Shown here in pieces: positions 42,414-52,035 of a DNA stretch of 64,000 nucleotides. The position numbers and the translations under genes were made by a program. The notes beneath the pieces were generated by a model. It was given only the letters and a program-made list of their open reading frames with translations. It searched no databases and had not been told where the DNA came from. Origin of the DNA: Geobacter sp. UBA5735 (GTDB lineage Bacteria; Desulfobacterota; Desulfuromonadia; Geobacterales; Geobacteraceae); contig DIFZ01000045.1 in NCBI GenBank assembly GCA_002419385.1, positions 11,868 to 75,867 of the forward strand, given 5' to 3'. How positions within the stretch are numbered: the first letter of the stretch is position 1; the number at the start of each line of letters is the position of its first letter.

Positions 42414-43331
42414 ATGAAAAAGGATTTTTTGTCGCTTCATGATTTTTCCAGGAAGGAACTGGACGGACTTCTCGAGCTTGCCCTGGAGTTGAAGAAAAAA
42501 CAGAAAAAGGGTGACAAGCACCGCATCCTGAAGGGCAAGACCCTGGCCATGATCTTCGAGAAGTCCTCTACCCGCACCAGGGTTTCCTTCGAGGTGGGCA
42601 TCTTCCAGCTTGGCGGCCATGGCCTGTTCATCTCGTCTGCCACGTCCCAGATGGGGCGGGGGGAGCCGATCAAGGATACTGCCCGCACCCTGTCCCGTTA
42701 TTGCGACGGCATCATGATCCGCACCTATGGCCAGGAGATTGTCGAGGAACTGGCAGCCCACGCCACCATACCGGTCATCAACGGCCTGACCGACCTGTTC
42801 CACCCCTGCCAGGTCATGGCTGACATCATGACCGTCATGGAGCACAAAGGCAGCTACGAGGGGCTGAAATTCGCCTGGGTCGGCGACGGCAACAACATGG
42901 CCAACACCTGGATCGAGGCGGCCGCCATCTTCGGTTTCGACCTGGCCCTTGCCTGCCCCGAAGGTTACCAGCCGGATGCGAAGGTCCTGGAGTGGGCGCG
43001 CGCGCGCGGGAAAGCTTCCATCGTCGTGACTGACGATCCCAAGGAAGCGGTGAAAGACGCCGACGTCCTCAACACCGACGTCTGGGCCAGCATGGGCCAG
43101 GAAGAGGAGCAGAAGGCACGCGAGGCGGCCTTTGCCGGATTCCAGCTCAACGCCGGCATGGTCGGGCTGGCGAAAAAGGACTGCATCGTCATGCACTGCC
43201 TGCCTGCCCACCGGGACGAAGAGATCACGGACGAGGTCATCGAAGGGCCCCGTTCGGTGGTCTGGGACGAGGCGGAAAACCGGCTGCACATCCAGAAGGC
43301 CATCATGGCCCGGCTTATGGGTGATGCCTGA
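42414..43331 (+). CDS. argF: Ornithine carbamoyltransferase
   Basis: 305 residues. Makes citrulline from ornithine and carbamoyl phosphate. The carbamoyl-phosphate motif is SSTRTRVSFEVG; HPCQVMADIMTV and VMHCLPAHRDEEIT complete the active site. It follows argD by 54 bases and precedes argG by 49. Confidence 0.95.
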   Translation: MKKDFLSLHDFSRKELDGLLELALELKKKQKKGDKHRILKGKTLAMIFEKSSTRTRVSFEVGIFQLGGHGLFISSATSQMGRGEPIKDTARTLSRYCDGIMIRTYGQEIVEELAAHATIPVINGLTDLFHPCQVMADIMTVMEHKGSYEGLKFAWVGDGNNMANTWIEAAAIFGFDLALACPEGYQPDAKVLEWARARGKASIVVTDDPKEAVKDADVLNTDVWASMGQEEEQKAREAAFAGFQLNAGMVGLAKKDCIVMHCLPAHRDEEITDEVIEGPRSVVWDEAENRLHIQKAIMARLMGDA

Positions 43332-43380
43332 CATACGATTGCTTAGTTGAGAGTTCATCATACAGACAAGGAGTTTGACA

Positions 43381-44598
<1,218 letters not shown>

Positions 44599-44602
44599 AC
44601 GT

Positions 44603-44661
44603 TGTAGGGGCGATCCTTGTGATCGCCCTCTTAGCGGGCAAACACAAGGTTTGCCCCTACA
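44603..44661. repeat. Dispersed hairpin repeat with TGTAGGGGC ends
   Basis: The inverted ends TGTAGGGGC (44603-44611) and GCCCCTACA (44653-44661) enclose GGCGATC-CTTGT-GATCGCC and a GGGCAAAC/GTTTGCCC pair, giving a branched palindrome. It starts 5 bases after the argG stop codon. Confidence 0.8.
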
Positions 44662-44664
44662 TCG

Positions 44665-44721
44665 ACCACCCCCCCAACCCCCTCCTTGACAAGGAGGGGG
44701 AGCCCGCAGGGCGGGGGTGGT
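44665..44721. repeat. Dispersed palindromic repeat with ACCACCCCC ends
   Basis: ACCACCCCC at the left and GGGGGTGGT at the right are inverted ends. CCCCCTCCTTG-A-CAAGGAGGGGG and GCCC-GCA-GGGC are internal stems. It abuts the previous repeat and ends about 20 bases before the argH ribosome-binding site. A relative is at 40176-40279. Confidence 0.8.
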
Positions 44722-44753
44722 TTCGTTCCGCAACTATCTTCACAGGAGTTTCC

Positions 44754-46163
44754 ATGTCCAAAGACAAACTCTGGGGAGGCCGCTTTTCCCAGCCCACCGA
44801 CGCTTTCGTCGAGGAGTTCACCGCATCCATCGACTTCGACAAGCGCATGTACCGCCAGGATATCCGAGGATCCATCGCCCATGCGCGGATGCTGGGGCGC
44901 CAGGGGATCATTCCCCGCGCCGATGTGGATGACATTATCAGCGGCCTGGAGGCGATACTGGCCCAGATCGAGGCAGGGGAATTCGATTTCTCCGTTTCCC
45001 TGGAAGATATCCACATGAATATCGAGGCACGCCTTTCCGCAGCCATCGGCGAAGCGGGAAAGCGGCTGCATACCGGCCGTTCCCGCAACGACCAGGTTGC
45101 GCTGGACATCCGGCTCTATCTGAAGGAAGAGATCGGCGAGGTCGTCGAATACCTGGAGCGCCTCACGGATGCCCTGCTGTTCCAGGCGGAACAGAACCTG
45201 GATGTCATCATGCCGGGCTATACCCACCTCCAGGTGGCCCAGCCGATTCTTTTCTCCCACCACCTGCTCGCCTACGTAGAGATGTTCCGCCGCGATCTCG
45301 GGCGGATGGCGGACTGCAGGAAGCGGATGGACGTGCTGCCGTTGGGCGCCGGGGCGCTGGCGGGCACCACCTTTCCCATCGACAGGGAGTATGTGGCCGA
45401 GCTCCTGGGGTTTGCCGAGGTGACGCGCAATTCCCTTGATTCCGTATCCGATCGTGACTTTGCCCTTGAATTCATGGCTGCCTCGTCCATCCTGATGATG
45501 CACCTGTCACGTTTCTCCGAGGAACTGATTCTCTGGTCAACCAGCGAATTCAACTTCATCGAGCTGTCGGATTCGTTCTGCACCGGCTCGTCCATCATGC
45601 CCCAGAAGAAGAACCCTGACGTGCCCGAACTGGTGCGGGGCAAGACCGGCAGGGTCTATGGAAACCTCATGGCACTGCTTACGGTCATGAAGGCATTGCC
45701 GCTGGCCTACAACAAGGACATGCAGGAGGACAAGGAGCCGCTGTTCGATACCATCGACACCGTAAAGGGCTCCCTGAAGATTTTCGCCGACATGATCCGG
45801 GAGATGCAGGTCAATGCTCCGGCCATGCTGGAAGCTGCTGCGCGCGGATTTTCCAACGCCACCGACGTAGCCGACTACCTGGTGCGGACCGGCATGCCGT
45901 TCCGCGAGGCCCACGAGGTGGTGGGGAAGTCGGTCCGCTACTGCGTGGAGCACGGCAAACGGCTGGAAGAGCTCTCGCACGCTGAATGGCAATCCTTTTC
46001 CGAACGAATCGGGCGTGACATCTACGATGCCATTACGCTGGAAGCGAGTGTGGGTGCCCGAAAGGCCACCGGGGGGACAGCCGGTGAGCGGGTGCGGGCG
46101 GAGCTCGAGAGACTCAGGGCAGAGGCCGGAGGGCAGCGAACAGAAGTCGTTAGAAGCTCCTGA
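44754..46163 (+). CDS. argH: Argininosuccinate lyase
   Basis: 469 residues from ATG 44754 (CAGGAG upstream); the longer in-frame extension runs through the repeat and is rejected. Splits argininosuccinate to arginine and fumarate. LWGGRFSQPTDAFVEEFTAS opens the protein, TGRSRNDQVALDIRL binds substrate, and GSSIMPQKKNPDVPE is the fumarase/lyase signature with the catalytic Ser. The C-terminal end carries a slightly longer Glu/Arg-rich tail than usual. Confidence 0.95.
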   Translation: MSKDKLWGGRFSQPTDAFVEEFTASIDFDKRMYRQDIRGSIAHARMLGRQGIIPRADVDDIISGLEAILAQIEAGEFDFSVSLEDIHMNIEARLSAAIGEAGKRLHTGRSRNDQVALDIRLYLKEEIGEVVEYLERLTDALLFQAEQNLDVIMPGYTHLQVAQPILFSHHLLAYVEMFRRDLGRMADCRKRMDVLPLGAGALAGTTFPIDREYVAELLGFAEVTRNSLDSVSDRDFALEFMAASSILMMHLSRFSEELILWSTSEFNFIELSDSFCTGSSIMPQKKNPDVPELVRGKTGRVYGNLMALLTVMKALPLAYNKDMQEDKEPLFDTIDTVKGSLKIFADMIREMQVNAPAMLEAAARGFSNATDVADYLVRTGMPFREAHEVVGKSVRYCVEHGKRLEELSHAEWQSFSERIGRDIYDAITLEASVGARKATGGTAGERVRAELERLRAEAGGQRTEVVRSS

Positions 46164-46263
46164 ATCGGTGACTGCGCCACGGATTCAGCACGCTGATAAC
46201 TGCAGCAGCCTGATGCAGGTGCGGCTTGACAGACAGCGAACCCAGTTTGATTACGGAGCGGGA

Positions 46264-47016
46264 ATGAAAAAGACACTTTTCCTCATCATGGTTGTTTCCC
46301 TCGTTGCCTGCGGCAAGCGCGGTTCCCTGGTACCGCCCGAATCATTGGTGCCCGCGGCCATCAGAGACCTGAAGGTCGAGCAGAAGGGGAACCGGTTCCT
46401 TGTCTGCTGGTCTGAGCCGTCGAAACTCGAGTCAGGAAGCAAGCTTGAGGGCATTGCGGGCTTCCGGGTTTTCCGCCGCGAAGTGTTGCCGCCCGACCAG
46501 GATTGCGAGGATTGCCCGTCCGCGTATCTTCTCCAGAGAACTGTCGATCCGGAGTACCTGCAGGATGTGCTTCACATCGGTTCCCGTTACTGTTTTTCGG
46601 ATACGGAGCTGACTGACGGCAAAACTTACCAGTATAAAGTTATCACCGTAGATGCAGACGGCGTTTCCGGAAAGGACTCCAACAAGGCCCGCAGAGAAAA
46701 GGCGGCACCGCCTGCGGCGCCCCGCCTCTACGCCACGACCATTCCCACCGGCGTGGTCATACACTGGAATCCGGCGCAGCATGCGACCGGCACAACGCTC
46801 GAAGGTTATGCGGTCTACCGGAAACGGGAGGGCGGCAGCATGCCCCTTTTCCCCGTGGCCACCGTAACTGCCGATGCAACCCGCTTCGAGGACAAGGAGA
46901 TGGAGCATGGCGTGAAGTACGTCTATGGGATAAGGGCCATTGCCCGAACCGGGTCGGAAACCGTGGAGAGTGAGCTGTCAAATCTGGTCGACGGAATGTT
47001 CCTGGTGAAAGAGTGA
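46264..47016 (+). CDS. Lipoprotein with LptM-like N terminus and two fibronectin III-like domains
   Basis: 250 residues from ATG 46264 (GGAG 5 bases upstream). The signal MKKTLFLIMVVSLVAC gives lipidation at C16, followed by GKRGSLVPPES. This resembles the C-G-x-K/R-G-x-L-x-x-P start of the small lipoprotein LptM (YifL) that lies at the argH-lysA junction in many proteobacteria. Unlike LptM, it continues with two beta-sandwich repeats (about 30-135 and 140-245): VCWSEPSK / YQYKVITVDADGVSG, then VIHWNPAQ / YVYGIRAIARTGSE. Four Cys in the first repeat may form disulfides. The location fits LptM; the extra domains suggest added protein binding. Confidence 0.75.
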   Translation: MKKTLFLIMVVSLVACGKRGSLVPPESLVPAAIRDLKVEQKGNRFLVCWSEPSKLESGSKLEGIAGFRVFRREVLPPDQDCEDCPSAYLLQRTVDPEYLQDVLHIGSRYCFSDTELTDGKTYQYKVITVDADGVSGKDSNKARREKAAPPAAPRLYATTIPTGVVIHWNPAQHATGTTLEGYAVYRKREGGSMPLFPVATVTADATRFEDKEMEHGVKYVYGIRAIARTGSETVESELSNLVDGMFLVKE

Positions 47017-47045
47017 CGGCCTGCCGGTGTTTCCCCGGCCTAACC

Positions 47046-47067
47046 GCCCGTCAAAGGGCATTTTTTT
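47046..47067 (+). terminator. Short hairpin with T-run before lysA
   Basis: GCCC-GTCAAA-GGGC forms a 4-bp stem followed by A and seven T. It is small but placed just after the lipoprotein gene and overlaps the -35 box of the lysA promoter. Confidence 0.5.
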
Positions 47068-47094
47068 GACATTTGCCCGTCCCTGTGCTACAAA
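47066..47094 (+). promoter_or_regulatory. Sigma-70-type promoter of the lysA-dap operon
   Basis: TTGACA (47066-47071) and TACAAA (47089-47094) are exactly 17 bases apart. Transcription would begin near 47101 and leave a leader of about 47 bases before lysA. Confidence 0.75.
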
Positions 47095-47147
47095 AAACCT
47101 CTTATCATGAAAACGGCGCTGCGCCGGTACATCTATCGGAGGGTTGA

Positions 47148-48401
47148 ATGCATCATTTTCACTACAAAGGAACCGAACTCTACGCTGAAGATGTCGCTGT
47201 ACGGGAGATCGTGGAAAAAGTCGGCACACCGCTCTACCTCTATTCCCACGCAACCCTTGAACGGCACTACCGGGCCATGGACGAGGCTTTCGCGACCCTG
47301 CCCCATACCATATGCTATTCCATGAAGGCCAATTCCAACCAGGCCGTGCTGAAGACGTTTTTCGGCCTGGGCGGCGGAGTCGATATCGTTTCGGGCGGCG
47401 AACTGTACCGCGCGCTGGCTGCAGGAGTTGATCCCGGCAAGGTCGTCTATTCGGGAGTGGGCAAGAAGGACGACGAGATAGAATATGCCCTGAACACCGG
47501 TATACTGATGTTCAACGTGGAGTCGGAAGAGGAACTGGACAGGATAGACATGATCGCCGGACGGCTGGGTAAAAAGGCCGGTATAGCGATCCGGGTCAAT
47601 CCCGATGTGGATCCCGAGACACACCCCTACATCACCACCGGGTTGAAGAAGGCCAAGTTCGGCATCAACATCGAGCGTTCCCTTGAGCAGTACCGCAGGG
47701 CTGCCAGCATGGCCAACCTGGATGTCATGGGGATCGACTGCCATATCGGCAGCCAGCTTATAAAGGTCTCACCCTTTGTCGATACCGTGAAAAAGCTCAA
47801 ACGGCTCATCGAAGCGGTCAGGGAGTCGGGAATCAACCTGCGTTATTTCGACCTTGGCGGCGGGCTGGGCATAACCTACAGCGATGAAGCGCCCCCGCTT
47901 CCGGCCGATTACGGTGCAGCCATCACCGCGGAAACACGGGATCTGGGACTTCACCTCCTTTTCGAGCCGGGCAGGAACCTGGTGGGCAATGCCGGAATCA
48001 TGGTTGCCAAGTGCCTCTATGTCAAGCGAGGAGAAGAGAAAAACTTCGTGATTGTCGATGCTGCCATGAACGATCTGGCAAGGCCTTCCCTCTATGGTTC
48101 ATTCCATGGCGTCCAGGCGGTGAAGAATGATCAGGACGGCGTGATCGTGGCGGATATCGTCGGCCCCATATGCGAGTCCGGCGACTTCCTGGCCAAAGAC
48201 CGGGAAGTGCCACGGTTCCGCCAGGGTGACCTGGTTGCCTTCATGTCGGCCGGTGCGTACGGATTTGCCATGAGCAGCAACTACAACAGCCGGCCACGTG
48301 CGGTCGAGGTAATGGTAAAGGGAGATGCCTTCGTCGTCGTGCGCGATCGTGAAACCTATGGAGACCTGGTCCGGGGGGAGAGACTGCCGGACTTTCTGTG
48401 A
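47148..48401 (+). CDS. lysA: Diaminopimelate decarboxylase
   Basis: 417 residues. PLP enzyme of the alanine-racemase fold that makes lysine from meso-diaminopimelate. The PLP lysine is K60 in CYSMKANSNQAVL. GVDIVSGGELYRAL, the HIGSQL strand and DLGGGLGITY bind PLP phosphate. The second-subunit Cys is in GPICESGDFLAKDR. ATG 47148 has GGAGG 5 bases upstream. It starts the lysA-dapA-dapB-dapL group; dapA follows in 19 bases. Confidence 0.96.
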   Translation: MHHFHYKGTELYAEDVAVREIVEKVGTPLYLYSHATLERHYRAMDEAFATLPHTICYSMKANSNQAVLKTFFGLGGGVDIVSGGELYRALAAGVDPGKVVYSGVGKKDDEIEYALNTGILMFNVESEEELDRIDMIAGRLGKKAGIAIRVNPDVDPETHPYITTGLKKAKFGINIERSLEQYRRAASMANLDVMGIDCHIGSQLIKVSPFVDTVKKLKRLIEAVRESGINLRYFDLGGGLGITYSDEAPPLPADYGAAITAETRDLGLHLLFEPGRNLVGNAGIMVAKCLYVKRGEEKNFVIVDAAMNDLARPSLYGSFHGVQAVKNDQDGVIVADIVGPICESGDFLAKDREVPRFRQGDLVAFMSAGAYGFAMSSNYNSRPRAVEVMVKGDAFVVVRDRETYGDLVRGERLPDFL

Positions 48402-48420
48402 CAAGCAAGGAGGATTACCA

Positions 48421-49296
48421 ATGTTCAAGGGGAGTATTGTCGCCATTGTGACTCCGTTCACCAGGGACGGAGAGATTGATGAGGAAAGCCTGCGGCAGCT
48501 GGTCGAGTTCCAGATAGAGAACGGCACCGATGGAATCGTTCCCTGCGGCACTACCGGCGAGGCTTCCACGCTCGATTACGAGGAGCATGACAAGGTAATC
48601 GAAATCGTGGTCCATCAGGCGAAAAAGCGCGTTCCGGTCATAGCAGGCACCGGATCGAATTGCACCAAAGAGGCGATCGAGATTACCGAACATGCGAAGA
48701 AGGTCGGCGCCGACGGTGCTCTCCTTGTTACTCCTTACTACAACAAGCCTTCGCAGGAAGGGTTGTACCGCCACTACAAGACGGTGGCCGAGGCTGTGGC
48801 GCTGCCGCAGGTTCTGTACAACGTGCCGGGCCGCACCGGCATCAACATGCTGCCGCAAACCGTGGCCAGGCTTGCGGAGATCCCGAATATCGTGGCCATC
48901 AAGGAGGCGGCTGGTTCTATTCAGCAGGCATCGGAGCTGCTCTCGCTCTGCGGTGACAGGATCGATGTCCTCTCCGGTGACGATTTCATTACGTACCCCC
49001 TGCTTGCTTGCGGCGGATCGGGGGTCATCTCGGTGACCGCCAATATCATGCCGAAAGAGATCGCTGCCATGATTGACGCATTCGAGGCCGGCAACATGGA
49101 GGAGGCGCGTCGCCTGCATCTCTGCCTCTTGAAGATCAACAGCGCCATGTTCATTGAAACCAACCCGGTGCCGGTAAAGACCGCACTGGGTCTGATGGGC
49201 AAATGCAGCGGCGAGGTTCGCTTGCCCCTCGCGCCCATGTCCGAGGCCAATACGGAAAAGCTGGCGCAGGTTATGAAGGAGTATGAATTGATATAG
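48421..49296 (+). CDS. dapA: 4-hydroxy-tetrahydrodipicolinate synthase
   Basis: 291 residues from ATG 48421 (AAGGAG upstream); the longer in-frame extension overlaps lysA and is rejected. Condenses pyruvate with aspartate semialdehyde. The Schiff-base lysine is K161 in VAIKEAAGS, the catalytic tyrosine is Y133 in VLYNVPGRTG, and T44/T45 lie in CGTTGEAST, all at canonical positions. It commits aspartate semialdehyde to lysine. Confidence 0.97.
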   Translation: MFKGSIVAIVTPFTRDGEIDEESLRQLVEFQIENGTDGIVPCGTTGEASTLDYEEHDKVIEIVVHQAKKRVPVIAGTGSNCTKEAIEITEHAKKVGADGALLVTPYYNKPSQEGLYRHYKTVAEAVALPQVLYNVPGRTGINMLPQTVARLAEIPNIVAIKEAAGSIQQASELLSLCGDRIDVLSGDDFITYPLLACGGSGVISVTANIMPKEIAAMIDAFEAGNMEEARRLHLCLLKINSAMFIETNPVPVKTALGLMGKCSGEVRLPLAPMSEANTEKLAQVMKEYELI

Positions 49297-49311
49297 GCGC
49301 AAGGTGATTTA

Positions 49312-49481
49312 GGCGCAAGGCACTGGGCACAGGGCGCAAGAATAAGGCAAAGGGCAAAAGGCATGAGAACAAGTCTTGATCTGTTTTCATGTGAATGAGG
49401 TTTAATTGTCGAAAGAAGGCCAAGCCAGGCATTGATTTGAAAAAGATTTTTCCCTGTGCCTTGAGCCATGGGCCTTGTGCC
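49312..49481. repeat. Element with heptamer-phased inverted ends between dapA and dapB
   Basis: Left end: GGCGCAA GGCACTG GGCACAG GGCGCAA in 7-base register (49312-49339). Right end: CTGTGCC TTGAGCC ATGGGCC TTGTGCC (49454-49481), which is the same heptamer on the other strand. The roughly 114-base centre shows no gene. The ends could pair in RNA or DNA in several registers. It lies inside the presumed lys operon. Confidence 0.75.
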
Positions 49482-49499
49482 TGCATTGAGGAGGTTATC

Positions 49500-50303
49500 A
49501 TGATCAAGGTTGCTGTCAGTGGCGCTGCAGGAAGAATGGGCGGACGGATAATCACTGCGGTCAAGGAAGACCCTGCACTGGAACTGTCCGGGGCACTGGA
49601 TCGTCCGGAACATCCCTATCTTGCCATGGATGCGGGGCTGATGGCAGGTTGCGGTCCATTGGGGGTGCAGATTACCGACAACCTGAACGGGATCATAGGC
49701 GGATGCGATGTGCTCATCGACTTCTCTGCCGCTGCGGTATCGCTTAAGAACCTGGAAATATGCGGTCTCAATGGCAAGGCCATGGTTATCGGCTCCACCG
49801 GGTTCGCACCGGAGCAGAAAGCGCTGGCGCTGGAACTTTCACGAACTGTTCCGGTAATGCTGGCTCCCAACATGTCCGTCGGGGTGAACGTGGTATTCAA
49901 GATCCTCTCGGATGTGGCCAGGATTCTCGGTGACGACTTCGACGTGGAAATCGTCGAGGCGCACCACAAGCTGAAGAAGGACAGCCCCTCGGGAACAGCG
50001 GTCCGCATGGGAGAAATTATCGCTGAAGCCTTGGGCCGGGAGTATGGAAAGGTTGCCAATTTCCACCGTGAGGGCATCTGCGGCGAGCGGACCAGGGAAG
50101 AGATCGGCATGCAGACCATTCGGGGAGGGGATATCGTCGGTGAGCACACCGCGTACTTCATCGGCATGGGTGAGCGGATCGAGATAACCCACCGGGCCCA
50201 TACGCGGGACATGTTCTCCCATGGGGCGATACGCGCAGCCAAGTGGGTCGTGCGCCAGCAGCCGGGGTTGTATGACATGCAGGATGTGCTTGGGCTAAGG
50301 TAG
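49500..50303 (+). CDS. dapB: 4-hydroxy-tetrahydrodipicolinate reductase
   Basis: 267 residues from ATG 49500 (GAGGAG 6 bases upstream); earlier in-frame codons lie in the repeat. NAD(P)H-dependent reductase. VAVSGAAGRMGGRI is the nucleotide-binding loop. EAHHKLKKDSPSGTAVRMG carries the substrate-binding His and Lys residues. It is followed after 50 bases by dapL. Confidence 0.96.
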   Translation: MIKVAVSGAAGRMGGRIITAVKEDPALELSGALDRPEHPYLAMDAGLMAGCGPLGVQITDNLNGIIGGCDVLIDFSAAAVSLKNLEICGLNGKAMVIGSTGFAPEQKALALELSRTVPVMLAPNMSVGVNVVFKILSDVARILGDDFDVEIVEAHHKLKKDSPSGTAVRMGEIIAEALGREYGKVANFHREGICGERTREEIGMQTIRGGDIVGEHTAYFIGMGERIEITHRAHTRDMFSHGAIRAAKWVVRQQPGLYDMQDVLGLR

Positions 50304-50353
50304 CTGAGACTGAAGGCTGATTTTTTATTTCCACACCGGAGGTGCTGCATCCT

Positions 50354-51586
50354 ATGGCGTTTATCAATGACAATTATCTCAAGTTGAAGGCCGGTTACCT
50401 TTTCCCGGAGATCGGCCGCCGGGTCAGGACGTTTTCCGAGGCAAATCCACAGGCCAACGTGATCCGCCTGGGCATCGGCGACGTCACCAGGCCGCTTCCG
50501 CCGGCAATTCTCAAGGCTTTCCACGATGCGGTGGACGATCTGTCCCGCGTGGAGACCTTTGCCGGATACGGCCCGGAGCAGGGATACGACTGGCTGATCA
50601 ATGCCGTGATCGAGAAGTCGTACAAGCCCCTGGGCGTTTCTCTCGCTACCACCGAAATGTTCATTTCGGACGGCTCCAAGTGCGATTGCGCCAATATCCT
50701 TGACATCTTCGCGCTTGACAACAAGGTCGCCATCGGCGACCCGGTCTATCCCGTCTACAACGACACCAACGTCATGATCGGCCGGACCGGGGAGGCTGAC
50801 GACAAGGGGTACTACAAAGGGATCGTCTACCTTCCCTGTACTGAAGAGAACAAGTTCATCCCGGCTCTTCCGACAGAGAAGGTCGACATCGTCTATCTCT
50901 GCTTCCCGAATAATCCTACCGGAGCGGTTGCCACCAGGGATGAACTGAAAAAATGGGTGGATTACGCCTTGGCAAACGATGCGGTTATCTTTTTCGACGC
51001 CGCCTACGAGGCATTCATCACCGATCCATCCATTCCCCACTCGATCTACGAGATCGAAGGCGCAAAAAAGTGCGCCATCGAATTCAGATCATTCTCCAAG
51101 ACAGCCGGGTTTACCGGTGTCCGCTGCGGCCTGGTGGTGATTCCCGAGGAGTTGACGGCACGGACCTCGTCAGGTGAGCCATACAGCCTGAACAAGCTCT
51201 GGCTCCGCCGCACAACCACCAAATTCAACGGTGCGTCATACCCGGTGCAGAAGGCCGCGGCCGCTGTCTATTCCGACGAGGGGTGGCGGCAGACCCGGGA
51301 AGTGATCGACTATTACATGGAGAATGCGAGGATCATTCGCGAAGGTCTTGCCGATGCAGGGCTCACGGTATACGGCGGTGTCAATGCGCCGTACATCTGG
51401 CTCAGGACACCCGGCGGCATGACTGCCTGGGATTTCTTCGACAAGCTCCTGACCGAGTGCAACGTGGTGGGCACTCCCGGCAGCGGTTTCGGCCCGAGCG
51501 GCGAGGGTTTCTTCCGGCTGTCCGCGTTCGGCAACCGCGACAATGTCATCGAGGCGGTTGACAGGATCAGGAAAAACCTCACGTAA
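50354..51586 (+). CDS. dapL: LL-diaminopimelate aminotransferase
   Basis: 410 residues. Converts tetrahydrodipicolinate directly to LL-diaminopimelate, bypassing the succinylase or acetylase steps (no dapD, dapC or dapE in the window). The PLP lysine lies in SFSKTAGFTGVRCG. YLCFPNNPTGAVATRDEL and FISDGSKCDCANI are family motifs. ATG 50354 is taken as the start; the GTG at 50342 overlaps the ribosome-binding site. dapF at 3375-4208 completes the route. Confidence 0.95.
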   Translation: MAFINDNYLKLKAGYLFPEIGRRVRTFSEANPQANVIRLGIGDVTRPLPPAILKAFHDAVDDLSRVETFAGYGPEQGYDWLINAVIEKSYKPLGVSLATTEMFISDGSKCDCANILDIFALDNKVAIGDPVYPVYNDTNVMIGRTGEADDKGYYKGIVYLPCTEENKFIPALPTEKVDIVYLCFPNNPTGAVATRDELKKWVDYALANDAVIFFDAAYEAFITDPSIPHSIYEIEGAKKCAIEFRSFSKTAGFTGVRCGLVVIPEELTARTSSGEPYSLNKLWLRRTTTKFNGASYPVQKAAAAVYSDEGWRQTREVIDYYMENARIIREGLADAGLTVYGGVNAPYIWLRTPGGMTAWDFFDKLLTECNVVGTPGSGFGPSGEGFFRLSAFGNRDNVIEAVDRIRKNLT

Positions 51587-51635
51587 TGACGGGAGAGCAA
51601 ATCCGGGGTGTGAACCGGCTTGTGAAACGAAAAAA

Positions 51636-51660
51636 GGGCACCCTTCTGGTGCCCTTTTTT
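51636..51660 (+). terminator. Intrinsic terminator after dapL
   Basis: GGGCACC-CTTCT-GGTGCCC is a 7-bp stem preceded by six A and followed by six T, so it may act in both directions. It ends the lysine operon. Confidence 0.92.
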
Positions 51661-51915
51661 GCTGAAAAGAAGCATGGAAGCCGGCAATGGCGGCCACGTT
51701 GCGTTTTTTGTGATTGATGATGTGAAGAATTCCCGACACTTCGTTCCGGCTGAAGAATCTCCGCTTTCTCGTGCGGATACTAAGATGATTGTGCAATAAT
51801 TACAGTATTATATGTAATAATTAACAGCTCTGTTGCAAGGCCCCTATCGGGCCGAGGTTGAAGCCAACATGGCGCGAATGTAATCCTAAGACCCTAATAC
51901 TTGTCGATAAAGTTT

Positions 51916-51933
51916 ACATGTCTGCTGACATGT
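51916..51933 (+). promoter_or_regulatory. Palindrome upstream of the PEP-CTERM gene promoter
   Basis: ACATGTC-TGCT-GACATGT is a perfect 7-bp inverted repeat centred about 70 bases upstream of the predicted sigma-54 start. Another AT-rich inverted repeat, ATTAC-N10-GTAAT, lies near 51798-51817. The position fits an activator site; the binding protein is unknown. Confidence 0.5.
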
Positions 51934-51968
51934 CATGTAAGACTATGAAAATACGGATAAAAATAATT

Positions 51969-51984
51969 GGCCTGAAATTTGCTT
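51969..51984 (+). promoter_or_regulatory. Sigma-54 promoter of the PEP-CTERM gene
   Basis: TTGGCCTGAAATTTGCTTG has GG at 51970-51971 and GC at 51982-51983, the exact -24/-12 spacing. It matches TGGCNTG-N4-TTGC. The predicted start near 51995 leaves about 40 bases to the ATG. Confidence 0.75.
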
Positions 51985-52035
51985 GTTTTTTGTCAGGAAG
52001 ACGATGAAAAAATATTCTATTGAAAGGAGGATGTT

